A stretch of DNA of 64,000 nucleotides from Brachyspira pilosicoli (lineage in GTDB: Bacteria > Spirochaetota > Brachyspiria > Brachyspirales > Brachyspiraceae), in NCBI RefSeq assembly GCF_036997485.1, contig NZ_JAWLPU010000001.1:62001-126000 (forward strand), read 5' to 3'. Below the pieces are notes generated by a model that was not told where the DNA came from, searched no databases, and was given only the letters and a program-made list of their open reading frames with translations. Position numbers and translations under genes: made by a program. How positions within the stretch are numbered: position 1 is the first letter of the stretch; every line of letters starts with the position of its first letter. Positions 9,249 to 18,098 of this stretch are shown in pieces.

Positions 9249-10556
9249 TTATCTCCTTAACAAATCTTTACCATATCTAATCCATTGTACCAAAGGTATT
9301 TTGGAAGGACATATATAAGAACAACATCCGCATTCAAAACAAGTAGCTATATCCAAAGAATTTAATTTATCTTTAACTTTAGACTTAGCTGTATGAGCTA
9401 TCTCAGTAGGAGAAAGATGAAGAGGGCATGCATTAGCACATCTTCCGCATTTAATACAAGGATATTCAACTTCCTTAGGCAATTTATTTTTATCTAAGAA
9501 AAGTAAAGAGTTAGTACCTTTATTAACACATTGTTCCAAATTAGGCACACTCGCTCCCATCATAGGACCGCCTGCTATAACAAGTACATCTTCAGAAATA
9601 AGTCCGCCGCACTCATTAACTATATGTGAAATCGGAGTACCAAGCGGAACCCAAATGTTTTTATGTTCTTTAATAGCATCGCCAGATACAGTAACAATTC
9701 TCTCTATTAATGGTTTATCTTTAGCAACAGCTTCATATATAGCATATAAAGTAGCCACATTTACAACTAAAACATTAACGTCCATAGGAAGCTTACCCAC
9801 AGGTACAACTCTGCCAGTAGTAGCATCAATAAGCATTTTTTCAGCACCCTGAGGATAACGAAGTCTTAAAGGCATTACTTCAACATTGTAGTTTTTAGCG
9901 ACTTTTCCCATCTCTTCAATAGCCAAAGGTTTATTAGCCTCTATACCAATAACAGTTCTTTTTACAGAAGGAATGATTTTTCTTAAGATTTCTATACCTT
10001 TGAACAAATCTTCAGTATGTTCCATCATAAGTCTATAATCGCTAGTGATATAAGGTTCACATTCAACACCGTTAATAATTAAAGTATCACAATTACCCTT
10101 TGCAGCACCATCAACTTTAACATTAGTAGGGAAAGTAGCCCCTCCCATACCAACTATACCGGCATTTTGAATTTTCTTAGACATCTCTTCTGCAGATAAA
10201 GTCATATAATTATTATTTAGAGTAAAATCGATATTATTAGCTTCTGCATCTAAATTAATAAGAAAAGCATTGGCTCCCCTTCCCAAAGGCGGCGGAGCAA
10301 TTTCTATATTAGCAATAGTACCGCTAACAGAAGAAAACACATTTCCAGATACATATCCGCTAGCTTCGCCAATCATTTCTCCTCTTTGAACTTTATCCCC
10401 TTTATTTTTTAACATTTTAGCAGGTGCACCTATATGCTGTGCCATAGATATTAGAACTGATTTTGGAGCTTGGGTCATAGTAGAAGAAGCTATTTGAGCA
10501 GTATCTTTGCTATCATGAGGATGCACACCCCCAAAACGAAATTTACCTAACTTCAT
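9249..10556 (-). CDS. rnfC: Rnf electron-transport complex subunit C
   Basis: A 435-residue subunit carrying the NADH-binding and FMN-binding part of the Rnf complex. An N-terminal barrel-sandwich domain (residues 1-110) precedes the NuoF-like Rossmann region with GIVGMGGATFPT at about residue 133. At the C-terminus are two four-cysteine clusters, CIKCGRCANACP and CFECGCCSYICP, expected to bind two [4Fe-4S] centres. The length is close to that of clostridial RnfC and lacks a long repetitive tail as in Escherichia coli. It lies 47 bases after the fabH-like gene on the same strand with no terminator visible between, so it may be read with rpmF-plsX-fabH-like as well as from its own promoter. 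Confidence 0.95.
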   Translation of the reverse strand: MKLGKFRFGGVHPHDSKDTAQIASSTMTQAPKSVLISMAQHIGAPAKMLKNKGDKVQRGEMIGEASGYVSGNVFSSVSGTIANIEIAPPPLGRGANAFLINLDAEANNIDFTLNNNYMTLSAEEMSKKIQNAGIVGMGGATFPTNVKVDGAAKGNCDTLIINGVECEPYITSDYRLMMEHTEDLFKGIEILRKIIPSVKRTVIGIEANKPLAIEEMGKVAKNYNVEVMPLRLRYPQGAEKMLIDATTGRVVPVGKLPMDVNVLVVNVATLYAIYEAVAKDKPLIERIVTVSGDAIKEHKNIWVPLGTPISHIVNECGGLISEDVLVIAGGPMMGASVPNLEQCVNKGTNSLLFLDKNKLPKEVEYPCIKCGRCANACPLHLSPTEIAHTAKSKVKDKLNSLDIATCFECGCCSYICPSKIPLVQWIRYGKDLLRR

Positions 10557-10603
10557 AATATATGTCCTTAATTTTTAACATTTTATTTATAATAAATTGA
10601 TAT

Positions 10604-11458
10604 TTAATCAATATTTAATACAGCAACTGCTCTCGTGTAACCGCTTCCATAACTACATAAAGCCAACTTAGTGTTTTTCTTTATACTTCCGTCCTCTAAA
10701 GCCATAGAAAGAGCAACTCCAGATGAAGCACTTAATGAAGAGTTAGCATTCTCCATTTTTGAATAAACAATATCTTTAGAGACATTCAAAGTATTAACAA
10801 AAGCATCAAAAGCATTTTTGTTAGAATATGAAGGTATATAGTAAGTAGGTTCTATATTATTTTTAGATAAGATTTCTTTTATATAGAGCGCAGCTTTTTT
10901 TGCTTCTTCTTCAAATATAGTATTATTTTTTATAGATATAAAATGTTCTTTATTGTTGACACCTTCTTTGGTGTATGGTTTAGCAGTTCCGCCCATAGGG
11001 ATGTAACAATTTTCCAAAGCATTTCCATCTGTAACAGAATCTATAAAATTTATCTCAATATTAGATTTTTCATTGGAAACTATAGCAGCAACAGAAGCGT
11101 CATCAAATCTATTAGTATCATCACAAATATAAAAAGATTCAGTTGCTACTACTAATATGTTTTTATATCTATTGCTTTTTATAAAGGCATAGGCAAGTCT
11201 TAAAGCTGATATAAAACCAGTAAAATCACTTTCTATGTCAAAACAAAAAGCATTTTTTGCCTCAATTTTACCTGCTAATATACAAGCAGTAGAAGGATAA
11301 ACATAATCTTTAGTAACAGTTGCACAAATAATAGCATCTATAGATAATGGGTCTATATTTTTTATAGTATCTTTAATAGATTCCATAGCTAATTCAGATG
11401 CGGGCATAGATGTTTGTTTATTCTTATAAATAGCTTTACAAGATTTAATATATACCAT
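10604..11458 (-). CDS. FabH-like ketoacyl-ACP synthase homologue lacking catalytic Cys and His
   Basis: A 284-residue protein that aligns along its length with beta-ketoacyl-ACP synthase III. The nucleophile region reads FDIESDFTGFISAL where FabH has D-x-x-A-A-C-x-G-F, so the catalytic cysteine is Phe79. The histidine motif V/I-P-H-Q-A-N is IPSYSN, so histidine is Ser210. Only the asparagine of the triad remains (Asn239 in NANSS). The N-terminus is about 30 residues short and lacks the usual W-I-x-x-R-T-G-I substrate-binding motif. The C-terminal glycine-rich SYGSGYT segment is intact. It occupies the usual fabH place after rpmF and plsX, 14 bases from plsX. Condensing activity by the normal mechanism is not expected; a binding or regulatory role, or another reaction, is possible. 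The open frame and family-like sequence elsewhere argue against a recent pseudogene. Confidence 0.85.
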   Translation of the reverse strand: MVYIKSCKAIYKNKQTSMPASELAMESIKDTIKNIDPLSIDAIICATVTKDYVYPSTACILAGKIEAKNAFCFDIESDFTGFISALRLAYAFIKSNRYKNILVVATESFYICDDTNRFDDASVAAIVSNEKSNIEINFIDSVTDGNALENCYIPMGGTAKPYTKEGVNNKEHFISIKNNTIFEEEAKKAALYIKEILSKNNIEPTYYIPSYSNKNAFDAFVNTLNVSKDIVYSKMENANSSLSASSGVALSMALEDGSIKKNTKLALCSYGSGYTRAVAVLNID

Positions 11459-11472
11459 ATATAAAAATCCTT

Positions 11473-12492
11473 TTAAAAAATTCTTCTTTTCACACCAGAA
11501 TCTAAAAGTTCTTTAGATATTTTTTCATTGATTTTTGCATCTAAAAATTTATACATATTAAGCACAGCATTTTTAACACCGTCTTTACCAGTAGTGCCAT
11601 GCCCAACAAAAGCTCCGCCGTTTAATCCAAGCAATATAGCAGAACCATAAGAATCGGCACTCATTTGCGTCTTTAAATTTTTAAATACAGATTTCATCAT
11701 AACAGCACCCATCATATTAAGAGGGTTCTTTTTTATTTCTTTTTTTAAGAGATTTACTATTAAGCTAGCACTTCCTTCTATACTTTTTAATACTATATTA
11801 CCATCAAAGCCGTCAGCAAGTACAACATCAGCAATATCCGATTTAAGCATGCTGTTAGGTTCAACATTACCTACAAAATTTACTTTCTTCATTTTTTCTA
11901 ATCTTTCAAAATGTTTTTTTACAGCAGCATTTCCTTTACTATCTTCTTCACCTATATTTAAAAGAGCAACTCTTGGATTATTTATGTTCATGTATCTTTT
12001 AGCGAATACTCTTCCCATAACAGCGAATTGAGCCATATAATCTGGGCTGCAATCTACATTTGCCCCCATATCCATCATACAAAACTCACCGCCTATTTTA
12101 GGAAGTGTAGATACTAAAGGGGGACGCATTACACCTTTTAAACGGCCTATTTCTGTAAGTGCGGCAGCTAATGTGGCTCCAGTGTTACCTGGAGAAAAGA
12201 AACCTTCCGATTTTTTATCTGACACCAAACGTGCTGCTACTAATACAGAAGCATTTTTTTTATGTTTTACTGCAATAGCTGGAGTTTCTGTCATTTCTAT
12301 GATAGAATCACTATGTTGTATATCTACACGATTCTTATCATATTTTAATGATGATAAAGATTTAACGATATCTTTTTCATTACCAACTAATATCAAATTC
12401 ACATCTTTATTTAAAGACAATGCTTCAATTGCACCATTTACTAATTCGTCTAGAGGTTTTTCTCCGCTAGCAACATCTATGGATAAATTCAT
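11473..12492 (-). CDS. plsX: phosphate acyltransferase PlsX
   Basis: A 339-residue soluble enzyme that converts acyl-ACP to acyl-phosphate, the donor for PlsY in phosphatidic acid synthesis. Family motifs are clear: SPGNTGATLAAAL near residue 98, RPPLVSTLP, MDMGANVDC and LADGFDGNIVLKS. The N-terminal motif, usually D-x-M-G-G-D, is diverged here (IDVASGEKP). It lies 18 bases downstream of rpmF and 14 upstream of the fabH-like gene, the classical rpmF-plsX-fabH arrangement. PlsY is encoded separately at 14037-14684. Confidence 0.95.
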   Translation of the reverse strand: MNLSIDVASGEKPLDELVNGAIEALSLNKDVNLILVGNEKDIVKSLSSLKYDKNRVDIQHSDSIIEMTETPAIAVKHKKNASVLVAARLVSDKKSEGFFSPGNTGATLAAALTEIGRLKGVMRPPLVSTLPKIGGEFCMMDMGANVDCSPDYMAQFAVMGRVFAKRYMNINNPRVALLNIGEEDSKGNAAVKKHFERLEKMKKVNFVGNVEPNSMLKSDIADVVLADGFDGNIVLKSIEGSASLIVNLLKKEIKKNPLNMMGAVMMKSVFKNLKTQMSADSYGSAILLGLNGGAFVGHGTTGKDGVKNAVLNMYKFLDAKINEKISKELLDSGVKRRIF

Positions 12493-12510
12493 TGATAATC
12501 CTATTATTTA

Positions 12511-12705
12511 TTAACCAGCATTTTGATTTTTATTAGCTTTTACTACTCTATCTTTATAAAATCCGCATTCAGGACAAATTCTGTGCGGCATTCTTTCTGC
12601 TCCGCATTGAGGGCAGATTGATAAAGAACCTAAAAATCTTTTATCATTAGCAGCTTGTCTTGATCTTTTTTTCGATTTCGATTTTCTATGCTTAGGTACA
12701 GCCAT
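12511..12705 (-). CDS. rpmF: 50S ribosomal protein L32
   Basis: A 64-residue basic protein starting MAVPKHRKSKSKKRSR, typical of L32, with a zinc ribbon made by CPQC and CPEC. A good AAGGAG ribosome-binding site lies at 12713-12718. It is the first gene of the rpmF-plsX-fabH-like operon and has a well-formed promoter 55-83 bases upstream. Confidence 0.97.
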   Translation of the reverse strand: MAVPKHRKSKSKKRSRQAANDKRFLGSLSICPQCGAERMPHRICPECGFYKDRVVKANKNQNAG

Positions 12706-12759
12706 TTCTTTCTCCTTAAAAGTTATATATAATACTCAAATTTATAATAATTAAATCCT

Positions 12760-12788
12760 ATTTTACTATTATGTCTAATTTTTGTCAA
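12760..12788 (-). promoter_or_regulatory. sigma-70-type promoter of rpmF-plsX operon
   Basis: On the minus strand a perfect -35 TTGACA (12788-12783) is followed after 17 bases by a -10 TAAAAT (12765-12760). It is properly placed upstream of rpmF. Confidence 0.75.
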
Positions 12789-12907
12789 GTTTTATTTACT
12801 TACTTCTTATTATTATGTTTATATTTAAAATAATTGATTATTTTATCAGCTTGATTATATTTATAAAAATTATAGAATATATTTATATTATTTTTAGGAT
12901 ATGGTTT

Positions 12908-13342
12908 ATGAAAAAGTTTATTTTATTATTTACGCTCTTTTCGCTTATAGGATGCAATTTATATGTAAGCGATAAAGTAAGCATACTTATGTTTAATGAA
13001 GATGCTAATGGCAATGAAATTACTAATGAAACTTTAAATTTTATACTTGTAAAAAGAGATAACACAAACAGTTTTAATAATATTACATACATAAGCGGAA
13101 CTATAATAAACAAAAAAGGAAATCAGAAGATAACAAATATCACTGAAGCACAATATATAAAAGATATCAACAACACAAACTCTATCCAAAACCTAAATTT
13201 AGATAATTATAATATGAACATTAATTACTCAAAAAAAAGCATTATTTTTACAGATGATGACGGCACAAAATATACTCTTCCTTTAAATAATTCGGAAGAT
13301 ACTTGGTTTTATAAATTAATCAAAGGCGCCACTAATTCATAA
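12908..13342 (+). CDS. small lipoprotein of unknown function
   Basis: A 144-residue protein beginning MKKFILLFTLFSLIGC, a signal peptide with lipobox SLIGC. An AGGA site lies 8 bases before this ATG at 12896-12899. The longer in-frame reading from TTG at 12782 would put 42 hydrophobic residues in front and runs through the rpmF promoter, so it is rejected. The mature part is polar and Asn/Thr-rich with predicted beta strands. No family recognised. It is followed by greA, which has its own promoter. Confidence 0.7.
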   Translation: MKKFILLFTLFSLIGCNLYVSDKVSILMFNEDANGNEITNETLNFILVKRDNTNSFNNITYISGTIINKKGNQKITNITEAQYIKDINNTNSIQNLNLDNYNMNINYSKKSIIFTDDDGTKYTLPLNNSEDTWFYKLIKGATNS

Positions 13343-13360
13343 TAATTATTGTTTCTATAG

Positions 13361-13388
13361 TTGTAAATATTAAAAATTATTATATAAT
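13361..13388 (+). promoter_or_regulatory. probable greA promoter
   Basis: TTGTAA (13361-13366), a 16-base spacer and a perfect TATAAT (13383-13388). The greA start codon lies 41 bases further on. Confidence 0.6.
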
Positions 13389-13429
13389 AAACTTTTATAT
13401 ACAATAAGTCTGTGAGAGGATATATTAAT

Positions 13430-13894
13430 ATGGGAAAACCTATAACTAAAGAAGGATATGACAAAGTAAAAGAAAAGCTATCAGAATTAAAAGCAGAGTT
13501 TGATACTTTGCCTGCTATAATAGCTGAAGCAAGAGAAAAAGGAGACTTGAAAGAAAATGCAGAATATCATGCCGCAAGAGAAAAACAAGGTCTTCTTCAA
13601 GCACAAATCTCTAAATTAGAAAGCGATTTGGCAGTATGTGAAATAGTTGATCCTTCAAAGATGAATAAAGACATTGTAACTTTTGGAAAAAGAGTAAAAG
13701 TTAAAGATAAAAACTCTAATGCAGTTTTTGAGTATAGAATTGTAGGGGAATTAGAAGCAGATATGTCTAAAAATGAGATTACTATAGTTACACCTATTGC
13801 AAGAGGACTTCTTACAAAAAAAGTTGGGGATGTTGTTACTATAAAAGTGCCTGCTGGTGATAAGGTATTAGAAATATTAGAAATTAGTCTATAA
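13430..13894 (+). CDS. greA: transcription elongation factor GreA
   Basis: A 154-residue factor that rescues backtracked RNA polymerase by stimulating cleavage of the transcript in the enzyme's active site. The N-terminal antiparallel coiled coil includes the expected acidic tip and the signature AREKGDLKENAEYHAA (about residues 34-49). The C-terminal FKBP-like domain ends with TPIARGLLTKKVGD and VLEILEI. The ATG at 13430 has a GAGAGGA site 9 bases upstream; a GTG at 13412 overlaps that site and is rejected. Length matches the family. A terminator follows. Confidence 0.95.
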   Translation: MGKPITKEGYDKVKEKLSELKAEFDTLPAIIAEAREKGDLKENAEYHAAREKQGLLQAQISKLESDLAVCEIVDPSKMNKDIVTFGKRVKVKDKNSNAVFEYRIVGELEADMSKNEITIVTPIARGLLTKKVGDVVTIKVPAGDKVLEILEISL

Positions 13895-13918
13895 TAAATA
13901 ATTTTTGAATATTTTAAT

Positions 13919-13958
13919 AAAGGCTTGAATATAAATATTATTATACTCAAGCCTTTTT
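13919..13958 (+). terminator. terminator after greA
   Basis: AAAGGCTTGA (13919-13928) pairs with TCAAGCCTTT (13947-13956), followed by further T residues. It lies between the convergent greA and plsY genes and may serve both. Confidence 0.85.
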
Positions 13959-14036
13959 AATTATTTTTGTAATATAAAAACAATTATACTTTTTTAACTA
14001 AACAAATATTTTATATGTAAAAGTTTAAATATATAA

Positions 14037-14684
14037 TCATTTCTTCGAAAAACTATTTTCCTCACCTCTAAGCATTCTTTTATAGTTTGGTATATGTTTT
14101 ATTATAATAAATATTGCAAGAAGTATAGTTATTGGAAGTAAAGCCACATAGTTAACATTAAAAAATATTCTATATAAAAAATTAGCCTTAAAATATAAAA
14201 AGCTTAATACAATAGGAAAAGCTAAAGCACCAACAGTAGAGCCAATAGCAACAGTTTTTCTTGAAGCAAATAAACCTATAAAGAAAAATATCATAGTAAT
14301 AAGCAAACTAATAGGAGCAAGCATAAACATAGAACCAGCACTTGTAGCTACACCTTTACCGCCTTTAAAACCTAAAAATACAGAAAATACATGCCCAAGT
14401 ATAGAAGCTACAGCACAAAAAATTAAAATATAGCTATGAGTTAAAATTATATCAGAAAGAATGAAAGCAGGCACTATAACAGCAATCATTCCCTTGCCTA
14501 TATCGCAAATATAAGCAGCAATACCAGCCTTTTTACCGCATACTCTAAGCACATTGCTTGCCCCTGGGTTGCAGCTGCCCTCTTTTCTCACATCATGACC
14601 ATTAATCTTTCCTATTATAAATGAAAATGGTATAGCACCAATTATATATGACACAACTATACTTATTAAAACTTTAATTATCAT
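14037..14684 (-). CDS. plsY: acyl-phosphate:glycerol-3-phosphate acyltransferase PlsY
   Basis: A 215-residue integral membrane enzyme that transfers the acyl group from acyl-phosphate, made by PlsX, to glycerol-3-phosphate. Three family motifs are visible: GSCNPGASNVLR (about residues 36-47), GFKGGKGVATSAG (about 105-117) and a more diverged third region near HIPNYKRMLRGEE at the C-terminus. About six or seven hydrophobic segments are present. Its start overlaps the der stop by 11 bases, so the two are translationally coupled. Confidence 0.94.
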   Translation of the reverse strand: MIIKVLISIVVSYIIGAIPFSFIIGKINGHDVRKEGSCNPGASNVLRVCGKKAGIAAYICDIGKGMIAVIVPAFILSDIILTHSYILIFCAVASILGHVFSVFLGFKGGKGVATSAGSMFMLAPISLLITMIFFFIGLFASRKTVAIGSTVGALAFPIVLSFLYFKANFLYRIFFNVNYVALLPITILLAIFIIIKHIPNYKRMLRGEENSFSKK

Positions 14685-16137
14685 ATTTCTTTCCCCTCTT
14701 TCTAAAATTAAGCAGAATAGGCGTTCCTCTAAAATCGAACATCTCTCTAAATTTATTTTCTAAATATCTTTTATAATGAGAGTTTAATTTATGCGGATGA
14801 TTACAAAATACAGCAAAAGCAGGCGGATTAACTCCTGTTTGAGTAACATAGAAAATCTTAAATGGACTTCCTCCTGCTGATATAGAATATTCTCTTGTAG
14901 CTCTCACCATAGTTTCAGTAAGTGCATGTGTTTCAAATCTTTGAAGTCTTGTCTTTGCCACCCTGATGGCTAAAGATAAAAGCTTCTCAGCATCATTTTT
15001 TCTCGTAGCACAAACCCTCGCATAAAAAGCATAATTAAGCACAGGAAAAGCAGACTTCATATAAGCTTCATAATCATTCCAAGTGGTTCCTTTCTCTCTT
15101 ATATCCCATTTATTAGCTGCTATTATTATTCCCTTTCTTCTCTCTATTATGAGGTTTGCTATAGTTTTATCTTGGTCTGTTAAACCTTCAAAGACATCAA
15201 GCATTAGTATGCATACATCAGAAGCTTCTATTGCTTTTATAGCCCTATTTACACTATAATATTCAACATCTGTATTAACATTCTTCTTTTTTCTTATACC
15301 AGCAGTATCTACAAGACAAATATCATCACCCTTAAAGTTGAATGTTTCATCTATAGAATCTCTTGTTGTACCTGCAATATTTGAAACAATGCTTCTATCT
15401 TTCCCAATTAATGTATTTAATAAAGTAGATTTACCCGCATTAGGCTTTCCTACTATAGCTATATTTATAATTTTCTTTTTTGCTATATATTCATCGAGTC
15501 TGCGCTGTTTTTTGTTATCTTTATCTTCATCATACTCTTCATCATCTTCTTCAAACAATTCATCATCATCTAAAACATTATCTTCTTTTTTATTTTCTTC
15601 TTCTTTTTTACTATTCTCTCTCTCTGCTTCTAAATCAATACCTACCCTCTCAAAAACTTCAAGAATTTTTTCTCTCAAATCATCAATGCCATTATTATGC
15701 TCGGCACTTATAGCAATAATATCCTTTATGCCAAGAGAATAAAACTCATTAATTAGATTGTTATGAGAATCAGAATCTACTTTATTTACAACGAGAATAA
15801 TAGGTTTATTTAATTTTCTTATAGTATTAATAAAATGCCTGTCATCTGGGTGAGTTTGATGAGCATCTACAACAAACAAAAGCAAATGAGCCTCATCTGT
15901 AGCAGTTTTTAATGCCTTCTCTCGAACCTTTTCATTTAAACTATCTTCACTCGTGTCTAAAAGTCCGCCTGTGTCAAACACATTAAAAGCTATATCATCA
16001 ATATAAGTCTTTGCTATGCTAATATCTCTTGTAACTCCTGCTGTAGGATCAACTATTGATTTTCTTCTTCCTGCAAATCTGTTAAAAAGTGTGGACTTAC
16101 CAACATTTGGTCTGCCAAGTATAGCAATATTTTTCAT
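14674..16137 (-). CDS. der: ribosome-biogenesis GTPase Der (EngA)
   Basis: A 487-residue protein with two tandem GTPase domains that acts in 50S ribosomal subunit assembly. Domain one has GRPNVGKST near residue 8, DTGG and NKVD. Domain two has GKPNAGKST near residue 231, DTAG and NKWD. The C-terminal KH-like domain ends with RGTPILLNFRKRGK. The linker between the G domains is a highly acidic run of Asp/Glu/Lys (about residues 172-220), longer than usual. Otherwise standard. It overlaps plsY. Confidence 0.95.
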   Translation of the reverse strand: MKNIAILGRPNVGKSTLFNRFAGRRKSIVDPTAGVTRDISIAKTYIDDIAFNVFDTGGLLDTSEDSLNEKVREKALKTATDEAHLLLFVVDAHQTHPDDRHFINTIRKLNKPIILVVNKVDSDSHNNLINEFYSLGIKDIIAISAEHNNGIDDLREKILEVFERVGIDLEAERENSKKEEENKKEDNVLDDDELFEEDDEEYDEDKDNKKQRRLDEYIAKKKIINIAIVGKPNAGKSTLLNTLIGKDRSIVSNIAGTTRDSIDETFNFKGDDICLVDTAGIRKKKNVNTDVEYYSVNRAIKAIEASDVCILMLDVFEGLTDQDKTIANLIIERRKGIIIAANKWDIREKGTTWNDYEAYMKSAFPVLNYAFYARVCATRKNDAEKLLSLAIRVAKTRLQRFETHALTETMVRATREYSISAGGSPFKIFYVTQTGVNPPAFAVFCNHPHKLNSHYKRYLENKFREMFDFRGTPILLNFRKRGKKYDN

Positions 16138-16242
16138 TTATTTAACCTTAAACATTATGCTCTTTTTATAATAACATAAAATATAATATATTGCTATTAT
16201 ATTTTATTGACTTTATTATTTATCAAATATAAAATAAATAAA

Positions 16243-17583
16243 ATGATAAAATTAAATAAAAAATTAAATATTATTGCCATATTTATTATAATATTATCTA
16301 TTATAATAAATATAAATACATCATTGTCTATACTCCCATATAGATATACAGTAGATGATTTTCATCATTTTTATGATATGCATAGATGGTATGAAAAACA
16401 AATAATTCCATATACTGGTACAAGATTAAAACCAGGCGATGTATATAAAGATGAATTTACAATACCAAGAGTGCCCGGAGGAATATACTATATTACATAT
16501 ACTCTATTTTATAAAATAGCTAATGAAAATCTTTATTTCGCAAAAGTTATCAACTATATATTTAGCTTATCTATTATATTAATATTTTTATTTTGGTTCT
16601 TTAAAAGATTTGGCTTAATAATGACATCTTTCATGTCTGTACTTGTATTATGTAATGGATATATTATTAGAGCATTAACCAACTTTTGGAATCCTAATTT
16701 AACTCTTATATTTAGTTTTATATTTTTTATATTTTTATTTGAGTATATATGCGCTGATAATGAATTAAAAACAAAACTATCTGCTATATTTATATTTCCA
16801 GTTTTAGCAATAATGGCTCAGGCACATTTTTCTGTTTTCTTTTCTATTGTTCCTACAATAATTATATATTTGATAATAAAATATAAAAAAACATTTAAAT
16901 ATCTGCCATATTTAGCTATCGGAGTATTTGTATCATTTTTATTATATTTACCATATTTAATATACGAAATAAAAAATAATTTCTATAACACATACTCTAT
17001 ATTAATGGAAAAAAGTGCAATAAACTATATAGCTTTTCCTAAATATCAAGCATTCATATTATTCCCTACTAATGAAATGTCTGCTCTTTTTATAAAAAAA
17101 TTGGATAATATAATTGATTTTTGGTTTTCAAACCCTCCGCTTATTTTTGGATTTATATTTTTATTATTGAGTCTAATATTCTCAGCGATTTGTTTAATTG
17201 GAAGTTTTTATATTATATTCAAAAGCTTAAAGAAAAAACTTATATTAAATAATAAAGAATTAGCTCTAAAAGATATGTTTTTAATACTATTATTATCTAT
17301 GATAGTATCAACATTACTTTTTATGATAGCACCGCCTAGTTCTGGTTCATTTCATTATCTGTATGGAATATTTTCTATAAGCTATTCTTATATTCTGCTT
17401 TTTATAATAAAATATAAAGATATTATTATTAATAAAAAAAATATTTTATATACTTTGCTAATATTTTTTATATTAAATTCCCTTGCTATGTCTTTAACAA
17501 TAAAAAGATATATAGATAAATATGAAAAACCGTATAGCATAGAAATGAACAAACAAATAAATGATTATATAAATAAAAATTGA
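16243..17583 (+). CDS. polytopic membrane protein, GT-C glycosyltransferase-like
   Basis: A 446-residue protein with about ten membrane segments. The first extramembrane loop carries an acidic motif (VDDFHHFYDMHRW) and the conserved RVPGGIYYI, matching two tandem paralogues at 52830-54104 and 54121-55389 (YQFYxL, RVPGGYFxxxYM). The topology and the acidic first loop resemble GT-C lipid-linked sugar transferases (PMT/ArnT-like), but I cannot assign a substrate. The ATG at 16243 begins a positively charged start before the first helix; the upstream TTG at 16207 has no support. No ribosome-binding site is evident. Stands alone rather than in a glycan cluster. Confidence 0.7.
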   Translation: MIKLNKKLNIIAIFIIILSIIININTSLSILPYRYTVDDFHHFYDMHRWYEKQIIPYTGTRLKPGDVYKDEFTIPRVPGGIYYITYTLFYKIANENLYFAKVINYIFSLSIILIFLFWFFKRFGLIMTSFMSVLVLCNGYIIRALTNFWNPNLTLIFSFIFFIFLFEYICADNELKTKLSAIFIFPVLAIMAQAHFSVFFSIVPTIIIYLIIKYKKTFKYLPYLAIGVFVSFLLYLPYLIYEIKNNFYNTYSILMEKSAINYIAFPKYQAFILFPTNEMSALFIKKLDNIIDFWFSNPPLIFGFIFLLLSLIFSAICLIGSFYIIFKSLKKKLILNNKELALKDMFLILLLSMIVSTLLFMIAPPSSGSFHYLYGIFSISYSYILLFIIKYKDIIINKKNILYTLLIFFILNSLAMSLTIKRYIDKYEKPYSIEMNKQINDYINKN

Positions 17584-17675
17584 TTATACCGAATATAACT
17601 TTTTGTATATAACTAAGCTAAAATTTGTATTATATGTTATAATAAATAAAATGATGATTAAAAGGATGATATATA

Positions 17676-18011
17676 ATGGACAATAATAGTGTTAATAATG
17701 TAAATATAGAAAAAGCTGTTGAACTAATAAAAACAAATAAAGATTTAAAACTATTGGATATTAGAGGCCCTTATGAGGTAAAGGCTACAGGCTTTATAGA
17801 AGGAAGCATGCTTTTAGACCCTAATGACCGTCAAATTATAGAGACTATAGAAAACTTAGACAGAGACAAAGAATATTTATTATACTGTGCAAGCGGCGGA
17901 CGTTCTTCTGCGGTATCGCAATATATGCTAAAAAAAGGATTTAAGCATTTAAATAACCTTATAAATGCTGGATATATAGAGCTATCTATTGCTTTAGAAA
18001 ATAGTAAATAA
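17676..18011 (+). CDS. rhodanese-like domain protein
   Basis: A 111-residue single rhodanese domain. The active-site loop is CASGGRS (about residues 70-76), with the cysteine expected to carry a persulfide and the arginine closing the loop, as in thiosulfate or polysulfide sulfurtransferases. LLDIRGPYEV near residue 27 is the other family signature. It is cytoplasmic, with no signal peptide. An AAAGGATG-type site precedes the ATG. Its neighbours (rpmE, membrane protein) give no hint of the sulfur acceptor. Confidence 0.88.
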   Translation: MDNNSVNNVNIEKAVELIKTNKDLKLLDIRGPYEVKATGFIEGSMLLDPNDRQIIETIENLDRDKEYLLYCASGGRSSAVSQYMLKKGFKHLNNLINAGYIELSIALENSK

Positions 18012-18098
18012 TTTAATTTACACTATTGCAATAAACTTTAACTTATAATATAATAATTTAGATAGTTTAGAATAATTTAATTTTTTGGAGATAAATCA

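Noticed and set aside
10604-11458. The FabH-like gene as a pseudogene
   Set aside because: The frame is intact over 284 codons, with ribosome-binding site and tight operon spacing, and the non-catalytic parts are well conserved, so decay is less likely than a changed role.
12782-12907. N-terminal extension of the lipoprotein gene from a TTG codon
   Set aside because: It would bury the signal peptide, overlaps the rpmF promoter and has no ribosome-binding site; the ATG at 12908 has both a site and a lipobox in the right place.
15338-15742. Ser-rich open frames opposite der
   Set aside because: They are the complement of the acidic Asp/Glu linker of Der (GAT/GAA read as ATC/TTC), not genes.
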